Shown here in pieces: positions 24,947-34,281 of a DNA stretch of 64,000 nucleotides; position 1 is the stretch's first letter; every line of letters begins with the position of its first letter. The stretch covers positions 827,116-891,115 of the forward strand of contig BJHL01000001.1 of NCBI GenBank assembly GCA_014192545.1, written 5' to 3'. The translations under genes and the position numbers were made by a program. Origin of the DNA: Phycisphaerae bacterium. Its GTDB lineage: Bacteria; Planctomycetota; Phycisphaerae; Phycisphaerales; UBA1924. The notes beneath the pieces are model-generated. The model saw only the letters and a list, made by a program, of their open reading frames with translations, was not told where the DNA came from and made no database searches.

Positions 24947-25038
24947 TGGCGTCGGGGTGGGGAGTGTGAAGGTCGTATTTAGGGGGTTGTTGTGGGAGTG
25001 GTGGCGGGGTTATGCTGGTGAAACAAGGAGCTTGACGC

Positions 25039-26352
25039 ATGGTGATTCGTGTTGCGAGTGTGATGCTGGCGGTTGGGGCGGGCGCGATGATGATCGGCGG
25101 GTGTGCGAGCGCGACGCGCAGCCACAGCGATGTGATTGCTCCGGCGAACGTGGTGTTTTTGCATCCGGATGGTTCGGGCATCAACATGTGGGCGGCGACG
25201 CGCATGTTGACGGTTGGGCCTGATGGTGATTTGGCTTGGGATGGGTTGCCGCATCTGGGAATTTATCGCGGGCACTTGCGCGATTCACTTGCTGCGAGCA
25301 GCAACGCGGGTGGGACGATTCACGCGTATGGCGTGAAGGTGGGGCAGGAGTCGTTTGCGACGGACAATGGTGTGCCACTGGGGCGTGAGTCGATTGCAGC
25401 GGAGGCGTTGCGGCGGGGCAAAGCTGTGGGCATTGTGAGCAGTGCGACCGTCGCAGATGCGGGGACGGGGACGTTTTTGGCGACGGTGAAGAGTCGCAAG
25501 GAATACGGCGAGATTGTGCGGCAGATGTTGGAAGCTAGGCCGCAGGTTTTGTTGGGCGGGGGCGAGCAGTTTTTCTTGCCTCAGGGTGTGAAGGGTCGGC
25601 ACGGTGAAGGTGTGCGCGAGGATGGACGCGATTTGTTGGCCGAGGCGCGGGCGGCGGGGTATCACGTAGTGTTCACACGTGATGAGTTGTTGGCGACGCC
25701 GGTCAACACGACAAGACTGCTGGGCGTTTTTGCGGCGAATGACACGTTTTTGGACATGAGCGAGGAAGAGCAGCGAGAAAAGGGCACGCCGGATTACGTG
25801 GCGACAGCGCCGACGTATGGCGAGATGGTGCAGGCCGCGCTGACGGTGCTGCGAAAACATGCGTCGGGATTTTTGCTCGTGGCGGAAGAAGAGGGGACGG
25901 ACAACTTTGCGGGGAAGAACAACGCGCGGGCGGTCATGGCGGCGTGCAAGCGCGCGGATGACGGCATTCGCGTGGCGCACGAGTTTGTGAAGCAGAATCC
26001 CAACACGTTCATGATGGTGGCGGCAGATAGCGACTGCGGCGGGATGCAGGTTGTCAGCGAGTGGGACATGGATCCCAACAAGCCCTTGCCTGAGCGCGAT
26101 GAGGAGAATGGCGCGCCCATCGACGGCGCGACCGGGACGGGGACCAAGCCGTTTCTGGCAGCGGCGGATGCACGCGGGCGGCGGTTGCCGTTTGGCGTGG
26201 CGTGGGCAGCGGGAGGGGATGTGGCGGGTGCGGTGGTCGTGCGCGGCGATGGGGCGCGGGCGGGGGAGTTGATTCGGCCCTCGATGGATAACACGGATAT
26301 GTACAACGCGATGCGAGCGGCGTTGTTTGGGGAGCGGATGAAGGCGCGGTGA
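25039..26352 (+). CDS. Divergent alkaline phosphatase-superfamily lipoprotein
   Basis: 437 residues. A lipoprotein signal (MMIGGC, lipid on Cys22) places it on a membrane facing the periplasm. The PhoA-like layout is visible: metal Asp44 in HPDGSG, nucleophile region RDSLAASSNAGG (Asp82-Ser83), then AYGVKV, VAEEEGTDNFAGKNN and AADSDCGG. At the positions where E. coli PhoA has zinc-binding His331, His370 and His412, my alignment shows Lys/Asn, Ser (ADS instead of ADH) and Ala (AAGGDV instead of HTGED). This looks like a separate subfamily that keeps the acidic ligands and Ser but loses the histidines. Phosphatase activity is therefore plausible but unproven. A bidirectional terminator follows. 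Confidence 0.8.
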   Translation: MVIRVASVMLAVGAGAMMIGGCASATRSHSDVIAPANVVFLHPDGSGINMWAATRMLTVGPDGDLAWDGLPHLGIYRGHLRDSLAASSNAGGTIHAYGVKVGQESFATDNGVPLGRESIAAEALRRGKAVGIVSSATVADAGTGTFLATVKSRKEYGEIVRQMLEARPQVLLGGGEQFFLPQGVKGRHGEGVREDGRDLLAEARAAGYHVVFTRDELLATPVNTTRLLGVFAANDTFLDMSEEEQREKGTPDYVATAPTYGEMVQAALTVLRKHASGFLLVAEEEGTDNFAGKNNARAVMAACKRADDGIRVAHEFVKQNPNTFMMVAADSDCGGMQVVSEWDMDPNKPLPERDEENGAPIDGATGTGTKPFLAAADARGRRLPFGVAWAAGGDVAGAVVVRGDGARAGELIRPSMDNTDMYNAMRAALFGERMKAR

Positions 26353-26375
26353 ATTCGTAGTTCGGTGCGCAATGA

Positions 26376-26404
26376 AAAACCGCTGGGCATTGCCCAGCGG
26401 TTTT
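26376..26404. terminator. Bidirectional Rho-independent terminator
   Basis: A 13-bp perfect stem AAAACCGCTGGGC / GCCCAGCGGTTTT with loop ATT. A and T runs on both sides serve the alkaline phosphatase (+) and the lamin-tail protein (-), which converge here. Confidence 0.92.
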
Positions 26405-26425
26405 GTGTTGAACGTTGACGATGGA

Positions 26426-27475
26426 TTACTGAGGGCAGGTGCCGCCGGCGAGGACGTTGAAGAAGTCGACGACGTCTTGATCTTCGGGGAAGACGCCGTT
26501 GTTGTTGAAGTCGATGTCGTTGCAGCCAGCGATAGCATCGCAGGTGGCGGGGGTGCCGCCGGCGAGGACGTCGAAGAAGTCGATCACGTCTTGATCTTCG
26601 GGGAAGACGCCGTTGTTGTTGAAGTCGATGTCATCGCAACCAGCGGGACCGCAGACTTCGATGTTGGGGCTGCCGGGGGTCAGGGTGTAGTTGCCGTCGA
26701 GCGCTTGGCCAGCGTCTGGGAAGAAGCGGGTTTCGGCGGGGTCAGCGACGTAGGGGCCGGGGCTGGTGCCGAGCATGTCGTGGCTGAGCAAATCGCCGCA
26801 GATGCGGGCGAAGGCGTCGGGCGTGAAGCCGGTGGCGATTGCGCTGTTGTCGGTGAAGTCAATGCCGCCGAGCTGGGTGGCGTATTGGCGGGCGGGGATA
26901 CCGGCGTCGAAGTCATCGCCATCGATGAAGCCGAGAGCATCAACCACGCTGGTCCAGGGGGTGGCGTCGAGGATGCCGTCGTTGTTGGTGTCGAGGTCTT
27001 GGCAGATGCTGCCGGTGAAGTTGCGGACGAGCAGGTAGGTTGCGCCGCCGTTTTCGATGTCGATATTGCCGACGGTCACGCTGCCCGTGCAGCCTTGCCA
27101 GTCGGGGGTGATAACGACGACGTTGGTTTCGGGCGCGGGGGCGGGTTGGAGGACGAGCGTGCTGTCGCGGAGCAGGAGCAGGCCGTTGGTGCCGAACGAG
27201 AAGTTGCTGAGGTTGAGGGCAAAGTCAACGACGCCCGTGGCGGTGCTGTTGCCGGCGGTGTTGTTGTCGCCGTCGATGACGACGAGCCAGAGGTTCTGCA
27301 GGGTGCCGTTGTCGCTGACGCGCTTGAGTTCGAAGAACTCACGGGTGCCGTCGGCATCGGGTGAGGGGGGGTTAACCATGGCTTCGTTGATGATGACGCT
27401 GCCGTCGGGCTGAGCGAAAGCCATCGAACAAACCGCTGCGCCTGCGAGGGCTGCCAAGACAAAAGACTTCTTCAT
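26426..27475 (-). CDS. Secreted lamin-tail-domain protein with two C-terminal dockerin-like repeats
   Basis: 349 residues from ATG 27475, with a signal peptide (MKKSFVLAALAGAAVCSMAFA). The mature N-terminus reads SVIINEAMVNPPSPDADG then REFFELKRVSD, the lamin tail domain (LTD) pattern seen in many exported bacterial proteins, over about residues 24-190. The C-terminus carries two nearly identical repeats built on DIDFNNNGVFPEDQDVIDFF followed by VLAGG and Cys. They resemble calcium-binding dockerin/EF loops (D-N-N-G...D) and probably correspond to the GC-type dockerin anchor of Phycisphaerae. The lectin-like protein at 45.6 kb ends the same way. Likely cell-surface; partner unknown. Confidence 0.8.
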   Translation of the reverse strand: MKKSFVLAALAGAAVCSMAFAQPDGSVIINEAMVNPPSPDADGTREFFELKRVSDNGTLQNLWLVVIDGDNNTAGNSTATGVVDFALNLSNFSFGTNGLLLLRDSTLVLQPAPAPETNVVVITPDWQGCTGSVTVGNIDIENGGATYLLVRNFTGSICQDLDTNNDGILDATPWTSVVDALGFIDGDDFDAGIPARQYATQLGGIDFTDNSAIATGFTPDAFARICGDLLSHDMLGTSPGPYVADPAETRFFPDAGQALDGNYTLTPGSPNIEVCGPAGCDDIDFNNNGVFPEDQDVIDFFDVLAGGTPATCDAIAGCNDIDFNNNGVFPEDQDVVDFFNVLAGGTCPQ

Positions 27476-27679
27476 AACACGATCTCCCAATCTCGATTCC
27501 AAAGTGAGGGTCTAGATGAAAAGTCATCACAGACAAAATCATCACAGACCATGATCCATGCGCTTGGGACACACGTCCAAACGCCTTCGCCAAGCGGGCC
27601 AGCGCGTTCTCCAAACGCGTTGGGCCTGCTGAAAACAAACTCACAGTCACGCCAGCGTCATGCAAGGCGTACGAAAGAC

Positions 27680-28672
27680 TTACCAGAGGCCTGACTTGGT
27701 CAGCCAGCCGCCGAAAACTTTGCCTTCGATTTCGTCGTATCGCAGCACCGAGGTGCCGTTCCACGAAGTTCCTTGGCCGCCCCAGCGACCGTCGCGACGG
27801 AAGTCGTCGCGGAATTGAGCGACGTGACCATCGGAGAAGGAAATGTTGCCGAGGTTTTTGTCGTGTTCGACTTCGCCATCGACGACTTTGCCGCCTTTCC
27901 CGTGGGTGGGCCCGAGATCTTCATATCGCTGGCGGCCCGTAGCAGGTCCTTGCATTCCAGGGGGGTTGAACATGACGACAGGGCCGTCGGTGAGAGCCTT
28001 CGCGCCAGGGATTGGGTCGCCACGGTAGTAAACCGTGTCGACGTCTTCTTCGCTGAGTTGCACGTGGCCGTCGCCGAAGAAGGCGAGTTGATCGGTGGGG
28101 GCGATGGCAGTGTTCTTTTCGTTGAGCGGGCCGATGAGCGTTGCGCGGTTTTTGAAGTTGCCGACCTGGCGATGTGACTTCACATCGGTGTGAGCCATGT
28201 GCCAGGTCTGTGCATAATTGGTGTTCATACCGCGATCGATCATGCCATCGACTTGGGCGGGCGTGTATACGCGGTGAGCGGCGTTGTTGAGGCGTTGTGG
28301 GTTGAGGTTCTGAGTTGCCTGGCCGGGGCTGCTAGGGCAGAGCATCTTGCCGGGGAGGGCGTACTCGCCCAGGACCATGTCGGCGACCCAGCCGGTGGTG
28401 TCCATGGGGCCGTAGCCTTCTTCGAGGCTGTTATCCCAGGAGCCGGAACTGAAGAAGCCTTTGTTGAAGTTGGAGTAGGCGATAGAGGCTTGGGCGAGGG
28501 AGCGCAAGTTGGCTTGGCACTTGACGATACGGCCGTTCTCGCGGGCGGTGCCGAGGCTGGGGAGCAGCAGCCCGATAAGAAGTGCGATGATTGCAATGAC
28601 AACCAGAAGCTCGATAAGCGTGAACGCCCGGCGGGAGGCGTCCGAAGGATACTGGCGAGATGCTTTTGTCAT
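27680..28672 (-). CDS. Prepilin-type N-terminal cleavage/methylation domain protein
   Basis: 330 residues from the ATG at 28672. A 14-residue basic leader is followed by [19 protein letters not shown], so processing is expected after Ala (position -1 Ala is tolerated), with Phe at +1 and Glu at +5. The C-terminal [13 protein letters not shown] matches the DGH-type end of the planctomycete DUF1559-like / H-X9-DG proteins. It is divergent from the sensor kinase that opens the pilus operon (about 195 bp between starts), so it may be coregulated with it. No Shine-Dalgarno stands out. Role unknown beyond a likely pseudopilin. Confidence 0.85.
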   Translation of the reverse strand: MTKASRQYPSDASRRAFTLIELLVVIAIIALLIGLLLPSLGTARENGRIVKCQANLRSLAQASIAYSNFNKGFFSSGSWDNSLEEGYGPMDTTGWVADMVLGEYALPGKMLCPSSPGQATQNLNPQRLNNAAHRVYTPAQVDGMIDRGMNTNYAQTWHMAHTDVKSHRQVGNFKNRATLIGPLNEKNTAIAPTDQLAFFGDGHVQLSEEDVDTVYYRGDPIPGAKALTDGPVVMFNPPGMQGPATGRQRYEDLGPTHGKGGKVVDGEVEHDKNLGNISFSDGHVAQFRDDFRRDGRWGGQGTSWNGTSVLRYDEIEGKVFGGWLTKSGLW

Positions 28673-28866
28673 TGCTGTATCAAAGCAAGTTGGCGACGGG
28701 CGTGCGTTGCTGATGTGTGAACTTATCAACAAGATTTGGTTTAGAACCGGATAAACTCATCTCGTAGGTTGACATGGAGCCCTGTGGTGGATAGGGCTTG
28801 ATTGGCGTTGTGAATGGGCCGATACCTCATGCGAGCGCGAGTTGTGCGCTCGCCGTGAGGTGCAAC

Positions 28867-30777
28867 GTGAGCAAGAGCAGCAAGGACAGTCGGACACAGT
28901 CTGCGCCGTTGGGAGCCGCGTCGTGGGTGACCAACTGGGCATTTGCGCGCGGCGAGAGCGTTGTCGCGACGGCGGGGATGTTCATTACGGGAATGGTGGC
29001 GGCGACGGTGGTGGGGGCGGGGGCGTGGACGTATTACACGCACCGCAAGACGCTGACGGAAGCGCAGCAGGATGCGCTGGCGCAGGCTGCGGGAAGTGCT
29101 GCGCCGGGGATTGGTGTGGCGCTCGCGCATGATGATTTGACGACGGCACAGTCGCTGATGGAGCAGTTTGCTCGCGCGCAGGGTTTGGAGAGCGCGACGG
29201 TGACGCTGCCCAATGGGACGGTGATTGCGGACACGCGCGGCAAGCACGACGCGAATTTGAAACTGCCTGAAAAATGGACGGGCAATGAGCAGGTGGGGAC
29301 GACATCGACGTATGCGGACGATCAATTCACGGCACGGGCTTGTGTGCCGGTTTCGGGCCGAGGGAATGCGATTTTGGATGTGACCAAGGCGTATACGTAT
29401 CAGCCGCTGGCGCACTTGCGGACACAGATTGGGATTGGCGTGACGGGCGCGGTGGTGCTGTCGATGGGACTGGTGATGTATCGACGGATGCGGCTGCGGA
29501 TGCGCGCGCTGGGAGCGATTCAGGAGTCGCTGCGATTTGCGAGTGAACTGGAAGACGGGCAACTGAGCGCGAGCGGGCTGCGGCTGGCGGAAGACCTGGG
29601 GTCTGAGGCGTTGGCGTGGAACCGGTTGCTGGATGAGCGCGAGCGGCAGAACCATCGCACTGCGCTGGAGAGTGCGGCGGAGCGACTGACGGCGGGCGTG
29701 ACGGCGGCAGGTGGCGGCGACTATGCGGCGGCGTTTGATGGGTTGTGGCAGGGGCTCATTGTGCTGGATGATGAAGGCAAGGTTCGCGTGGCGAACGGTG
29801 CCGCGGCGGTCTTCTTGAAGCGCAACAAGGGTGAAATGACGGGCAAGGAAATTGGTGCGTTGCTGCGGTTTAGTGATGTCACGACGCTTGCGATGAATGT
29901 GGCGACGGGTAAGGCGCGGCAGCGTGCGAGCCTGGAAGCCAGCGATCAGATGACGCCTGACGCGGAGAAGACGGTGCTGCGCTTTACGGTGCGGCCCATG
30001 CGGCGCGAAGATGGTTCAGCGGCGATGATTGTGATTGAAGATGTGACACAGCAGCGCGTGGCGGATGAGAGCCGCAATGGATTTGTGGCGCAGGCGACGC
30101 ATGAGCTGCGCACGCCGCTGACGACGATGCGGTTGTATCTTGAGCAACTTGTGGAAGATGGCGACAAGGATCCGCTGGTGAAGGCACGGTGCTTGAATGT
30201 GCTCAATAGCGAGTCACGCCGGCTTGAGCGAATTGTGTCGGACATGCTCAGCGTGAGCGAGATTGAGGCGGGCACGTTCAAGGTTCGCGGTGATGATGTG
30301 AACATTCCTGAGTTGTGGTCGCACCTTGAGGAAGACTTCAAGGCCCAGGCGGCGGACAAGGAAATCACGCTCAGCTTCGAGACGCCGCCCAAGTGGCCTT
30401 TGCTGAAGGGCGATCGCGACAAGATTGAGATGGCGTTGCACAACCTGGTGGGCAATGCGATCAAGTACACGCCTGAGGGCGGCAATGTGGTGGTTCGTGC
30501 GAGCGAAGAGAACGCGGTGCTGATGATCGAAGTGAGCGACAACGGGATTGGCATCAAGCCTGATGAGCTTGAGCTGGTCTTTGAGAAGTTCTATCGCAGC
30601 AAGGACAAGCGGATTGCGAGCATTACGGGTAGCGGCATCGGGCTGGCGCTGGCGCGGCAGGTTGTGCGGCTGCATGGCGGCGACATCACGGTGAAGAGTC
30701 AGATTGACAAGGGAAGCACATTTATGTTGACGCTGCCGGCGAGTGCATCGATCGGAGCGGCGAAGTTGGCGGCGTGA
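28867..30777 (+). CDS. Membrane sensor histidine kinase (PhoR-like)
   Basis: 636 residues from GTG 28867 (MSKSSKDSRT), preceded by GTGAGGTG. TM helix 1 is at about 33-55 and TM helix 2 at about 188-208. The periplasmic part between them looks like a small sensor domain. A PAS-like segment spans about 290-400 (GLIVLDDEGKVRVANGAAA). HisKA has the phospho-acceptor His412 in QATHELRTPLTTMRL, and HATPase_c has the N box NLVGNAIKYTPEGG (about 526), G1 DNGIGIKPDE and G2 GSGIGLALAR. It autophosphorylates and signals to a response regulator; none is adjacent, and the nearest receiver protein is at 43.2 kb. It heads the pilus-like operon. Confidence 0.9.
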   Translation: MSKSSKDSRTQSAPLGAASWVTNWAFARGESVVATAGMFITGMVAATVVGAGAWTYYTHRKTLTEAQQDALAQAAGSAAPGIGVALAHDDLTTAQSLMEQFARAQGLESATVTLPNGTVIADTRGKHDANLKLPEKWTGNEQVGTTSTYADDQFTARACVPVSGRGNAILDVTKAYTYQPLAHLRTQIGIGVTGAVVLSMGLVMYRRMRLRMRALGAIQESLRFASELEDGQLSASGLRLAEDLGSEALAWNRLLDERERQNHRTALESAAERLTAGVTAAGGGDYAAAFDGLWQGLIVLDDEGKVRVANGAAAVFLKRNKGEMTGKEIGALLRFSDVTTLAMNVATGKARQRASLEASDQMTPDAEKTVLRFTVRPMRREDGSAAMIVIEDVTQQRVADESRNGFVAQATHELRTPLTTMRLYLEQLVEDGDKDPLVKARCLNVLNSESRRLERIVSDMLSVSEIEAGTFKVRGDDVNIPELWSHLEEDFKAQAADKEITLSFETPPKWPLLKGDRDKIEMALHNLVGNAIKYTPEGGNVVVRASEENAVLMIEVSDNGIGIKPDELELVFEKFYRSKDKRIASITGSGIGLALARQVVRLHGGDITVKSQIDKGSTFMLTLPASASIGAAKLAA

Positions 30778-30824
30778 TGTGATGAGCGAGCTGGTGGTGA
30801 GCGAGCTGGCAAAGGAAGAAGTGC

Positions 30825-31160
30825 ATGGACATTCACGAACAACGCCATGGCGCGGTGACGGTGATCAAGCCTGAGGGTCCTTTGACCGCGGGCGATGCTG
30901 TCATTTTTCGGCAGCGATTGGGCGATGTGATGACGCGGAGTTTGGGGCGGCTTGTTGTGGACGCGTCGGCGGTGGCGTTTGTGGACAGTCAGGGGCTTGA
31001 AGTGCTGGCCGATGCGAGCGATCAGCTTTCGAGCAGTGGGCGCGTGCTGCGGATGTGTGGCACGACAGAGACGCTGCGAGAAGTGCTGGATGTGACGGGA
31101 CTTTCGGAGAAGTTTGAGCACTACACGGATGTGAACACAGCGGTGAGGAGCTTCCTGTGA
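30825..31160 (+). CDS. STAS-domain anti-sigma factor antagonist-like protein
   Basis: 111 residues, a single STAS domain. The conserved phospho-acceptor loop reads DASAVAFVDSQGLEVL, with Ser55 in DSQG as the likely regulatory phosphorylation site. Proteins of this kind (SpoIIAA/RsbV family) bind anti-sigma kinases and release sigma factors, or act as partner-switch modules. The stop overlaps the GspE start (GTGA), so it is translationally coupled to the secretion ATPase, an unusual position for a STAS gene. No RsbW-type kinase is nearby. An AAGGAAG box precedes the ATG. Confidence 0.85.
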   Translation: MDIHEQRHGAVTVIKPEGPLTAGDAVIFRQRLGDVMTRSLGRLVVDASAVAFVDSQGLEVLADASDQLSSSGRVLRMCGTTETLREVLDVTGLSEKFEHYTDVNTAVRSFL

Positions 31161-33052
31161 AGTTTCCCTTCGGAAACAATCCGAAGAACGACGCGTTGCC
31201 CATCAGCGGTATTACGCCAACGCCGGTGAGCGAGACGCCGTTTACGGCGCCGATTGCGCCGGGTGTACCGACGCAGCCACCTGCGCCGCCGCAAGGGGCG
31301 AAGCGCGTTCGCGTGGGCGATGTGCTGGTGCAAGAGGGGCATGTGACGCGCGAGCAGCTAGAGAAGGCACTTGCGGAGCAAAAGGGCACCGGCAAGATGG
31401 TGGGTGAGGCACTGGTGGCGCAGGGCGTCATTAGTCCTACGGCGCTGGTGCGTGCGCTGGCGAGAGTGATGGCTGTGCCGGGCGTGGTGCTGCGGCACGG
31501 GTTGGTGGATCCGGTTGTGATGAAACTGGTTGGCGCCGAAGAGTGTGAGCGGCTGAAGCTGATACCGATGTTCAAGGTTGGGAACACGCTGACGGTGGCA
31601 ATGAGCGAGCCGCAGAGCTTGCCGACAATTGACAGGTTGAAGCAGCTCACGAATTTGAGCATTCGTCCGGTGCTGGCGCTGGAGGCGAATGTTGTTGAGT
31701 ACGTGAATCGGTATGCGCGCGGCGATGTTGACATCGATGCGTTCTTGACGAGCTTGACGGAGCAGGATGTCGAGGTTGTCGAGCGAGAGTCGGTGGATGA
31801 AGGGCCCGCGACTGACCTGGACAAGATGATCGCGGGGAATCCGATCATCAACTTGGTGAATATTGCGTTGATTACTGCGGTGAAGGATCGCGCGAGCGAT
31901 ATTCACATTGAGCCGGACAAGAAGGGGACGCGGATTCGATATCGGCTGGATGGGACACTGCGATCGCTGATGAAGCCGCCACCTGGGATGCATGCGAGCA
32001 TTGTGTCGCGCGTGAAAGTAATCGGTAAAATGGACATCGCCGAGAAGCGGTTGCCGCAGGAAGGGCGCGTGCGGATTATTGCGGAAGGACGCGAGATTGA
32101 TCTGCGGGTGAGCAGTATGCCGACGCTTTTGGGCGAGAAGATCGTGGTGCGCATTCTCGACAAAGCAAACTTGAAGGTACGGCTGGAGGACCTTGGTTTC
32201 CGCGATCAGCCGATGCATGTGTTCAAGCGGTTCCTTGAGCAGAGTCACGGGATGGCGCTGGTGACGGGGCCGACGGGAAGCGGAAAGACGACGACGTTGT
32301 ACAGCGCGCTTGATTTGCTGCGCGGGCCTGAGGTGAATATTCTGACGGTTGAAGACCCGGTTGAGTACCAACTGGAGATGGTGAATCAGATTCAGGTGAA
32401 CGACGCGATTGGGTTGTCGTTCGCGCGGTCGCTGCGAAGCATTTTGCGGCAGGATCCGGACATCATCATGGTGGGAGAGATTCGCGACCAGGACACGGCG
32501 CGCGTGGCGACGCAAGCTGCGCTGACCGGACACTTGGTGCTGGCGACGCTGCACACAAACGACGCGCCGGGCAGTGTGGCGCGATTGGTGGACATGGGCA
32601 TTGAGCCTTATTTGCTGAGTGGTGCGCTCAATGGTGCGGTTGCGCAGCGGCTCGCGCGCACGGTGTGCAGCGCGTGCGCGACGAAGTATTATCCGAGTGA
32701 GCAAGTGCTGGCGGATGCGGGCATCGCGCATGAAGCGGGGCGGGCGTTCAGGAAGGGCTCGGGGTGTCCGCGGTGTCATGACAGCGGGTTCCAGGGTCGC
32801 ACGGGTGTGTATGAAGTGTTTGAAGTGTCGCCTGAACTGCGGCGGATGATTCACCATGGTCGGCCGACGCACGAGCTGCGCGGCATGATGCGGAAAGAGG
32901 GCTTGCTGACGCTTCGCGAAGAGGGCGTGCTGGTGGCGCTGGATGGTCGCACGAGCTTGGAAGAAATTCTTCGCGTGACGCAGAACGATGATGATGAACA
33001 GCAGATGAATCACGATCCGCAGAGCGCGAATGAAACGCGGGAGGCGGCATGA
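31157..33052 (+). CDS. Type II secretion / type IV pilus assembly ATPase (GspE/PilB)
   Basis: 631 residues from GTG 31157. A Pro-rich N-terminal linker is followed by a GspE N-terminal (MshEN-like) domain at about 50-200, which reads KRVRVGDVLVQEGHVTREQL. The AAA secretion ATPase has Walker A GPTGSGKTTT (Lys377), an Asp box (LRQDPDIIMVGEIRD) and a His box (TGHLVLATLHTNDAPG). A four-Cys zinc site lies near 504-540 (CSACATKY ... CPRCHDSGF). It powers assembly of the pseudopilus or pilus from the cytoplasmic face. The ATGA overlap with the next gene shows tight coupling. Confidence 0.93.
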   Translation: MKFPFGNNPKNDALPISGITPTPVSETPFTAPIAPGVPTQPPAPPQGAKRVRVGDVLVQEGHVTREQLEKALAEQKGTGKMVGEALVAQGVISPTALVRALARVMAVPGVVLRHGLVDPVVMKLVGAEECERLKLIPMFKVGNTLTVAMSEPQSLPTIDRLKQLTNLSIRPVLALEANVVEYVNRYARGDVDIDAFLTSLTEQDVEVVERESVDEGPATDLDKMIAGNPIINLVNIALITAVKDRASDIHIEPDKKGTRIRYRLDGTLRSLMKPPPGMHASIVSRVKVIGKMDIAEKRLPQEGRVRIIAEGREIDLRVSSMPTLLGEKIVVRILDKANLKVRLEDLGFRDQPMHVFKRFLEQSHGMALVTGPTGSGKTTTLYSALDLLRGPEVNILTVEDPVEYQLEMVNQIQVNDAIGLSFARSLRSILRQDPDIIMVGEIRDQDTARVATQAALTGHLVLATLHTNDAPGSVARLVDMGIEPYLLSGALNGAVAQRLARTVCSACATKYYPSEQVLADAGIAHEAGRAFRKGSGCPRCHDSGFQGRTGVYEVFEVSPELRRMIHHGRPTHELRGMMRKEGLLTLREEGVLVALDGRTSLEEILRVTQNDDDEQQMNHDPQSANETREAA

Positions 33053-34281
33053 AGATTGCGTACAAGGGATTTGATCGCGGCGGCAAGGCTGTGCACGGCG
33101 TGGTGGATGCTGGCGACTCGCGTGAGGCGGCTGAGGCACTGCGCAAGCAGGGTGTGATTGCGACCGATCTGACGGCGGCGAGTGCGACGGACCTTGATGC
33201 GCCGGTGCTAAACAGCAAGAAGCGCGTACTGCTGGGTGGTGGCAAGCGATTGGATAGCGTGGTATTTATGTGTCGGCAGTTGTCGCTGCTGGTCGCGACG
33301 GGAACGCCGCTGGTTGATGCGATTCAGTCGCTCGAGGCGCAGTCTCCGAAGGGTGAGTGGCGCAGCGTGCTGGCGAGTTTGCGGGAGAAGTTGGAAGAAG
33401 GAAAGTCGCTGGCGGAGGCGATGGGGGCGCATCCGGAGTATTTCGATGCGGTGTGTCGCAGCATGGTGGCGGCGGGTGAGAGTGGCGGCAAGCTGGATGT
33501 GATGCTGGATCGACTTGGCGTGCTGCTGAGGCAGCAATCGCGCATTCGCAAGACGGTTTCACATGCGATGATCTATCCGATGCTGCTTGTGTTCGTCGCG
33601 CTGGGCGTGATGATTGCGATGGTGGGGTTTGTTTTGCCCAGGTTTGAGGGGCTATTCAAGAGTCTGGATACCGAACTGCCCGCGATGACGAAAGTGTTGA
33701 TGCAGATCAGCCACTTTCTGCGGGCGTACTGGCCTTACATCACGGTTGGGGTCATTGGCACGGTGGTGGGCGGGTTCTTTTACTTCCGTTCTGCTCTGGG
33801 CAAACGGATGATCGATACGCTGAGCCTGCGGATACCCAAGCTTGGAACTTTTACGCGGGTGTATGCGACGGCGCGGATCATTCGTGTGCTGGCGACATTG
33901 CTTGAGGGCAAGGTGCCGCTGCTGGATGCTTTGTCGCTCGCAAAGCACAGCGTGCCGAACACGTATTACATATCGCTGATGCGGCGCGCGGAGGAAGCGG
34001 TGCTGCGCGGCGAGTCGCTGAGTCAGGGGCTGAGTGATCCGACGTTGGTGCCGCCTGCGGTGTTGGAAGCGGTGAAGAGCGGCGAGCGGTCGGGGCGACT
34101 GGCGGACGTGCTGGGAAGCGTGGCGGAATACATGGATGAGGACACGCAGACCACGATCAAGACTGTGACAGGTTTGCTTGAGCCGCTGATTTTGTTGGTG
34201 CTCGGCGTGATTGTGGGCTCGATGGCAATCAGCATGATGATGCCGCTGTTTGACTTGACGGCGGCGGGAGGTGTGAAGTGA
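33049..34281 (+). CDS. Type II secretion / type IV pilus inner-membrane platform protein (GspF/PilC)
   Basis: 410 residues, with two tandem T2SSF domains (about 75-195 and 275-400) and three membrane helices near 175-200, 225-245 and 380-400. It opens with the family pattern YKGFDRGGKAVHGVVDAGD, and the paired signatures FMCRQLSLLVATGTPLVDAI and ARIIRVLATLLEGKVPLLDA are both present. It links the GspE ATPase to the assembling pilin. Start and stop overlap both neighbours by 4 bp. Confidence 0.93.
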   Translation: MKIAYKGFDRGGKAVHGVVDAGDSREAAEALRKQGVIATDLTAASATDLDAPVLNSKKRVLLGGGKRLDSVVFMCRQLSLLVATGTPLVDAIQSLEAQSPKGEWRSVLASLREKLEEGKSLAEAMGAHPEYFDAVCRSMVAAGESGGKLDVMLDRLGVLLRQQSRIRKTVSHAMIYPMLLVFVALGVMIAMVGFVLPRFEGLFKSLDTELPAMTKVLMQISHFLRAYWPYITVGVIGTVVGGFFYFRSALGKRMIDTLSLRIPKLGTFTRVYATARIIRVLATLLEGKVPLLDALSLAKHSVPNTYYISLMRRAEEAVLRGESLSQGLSDPTLVPPAVLEAVKSGERSGRLADVLGSVAEYMDEDTQTTIKTVTGLLEPLILLVLGVIVGSMAISMMMPLFDLTAAGGVK

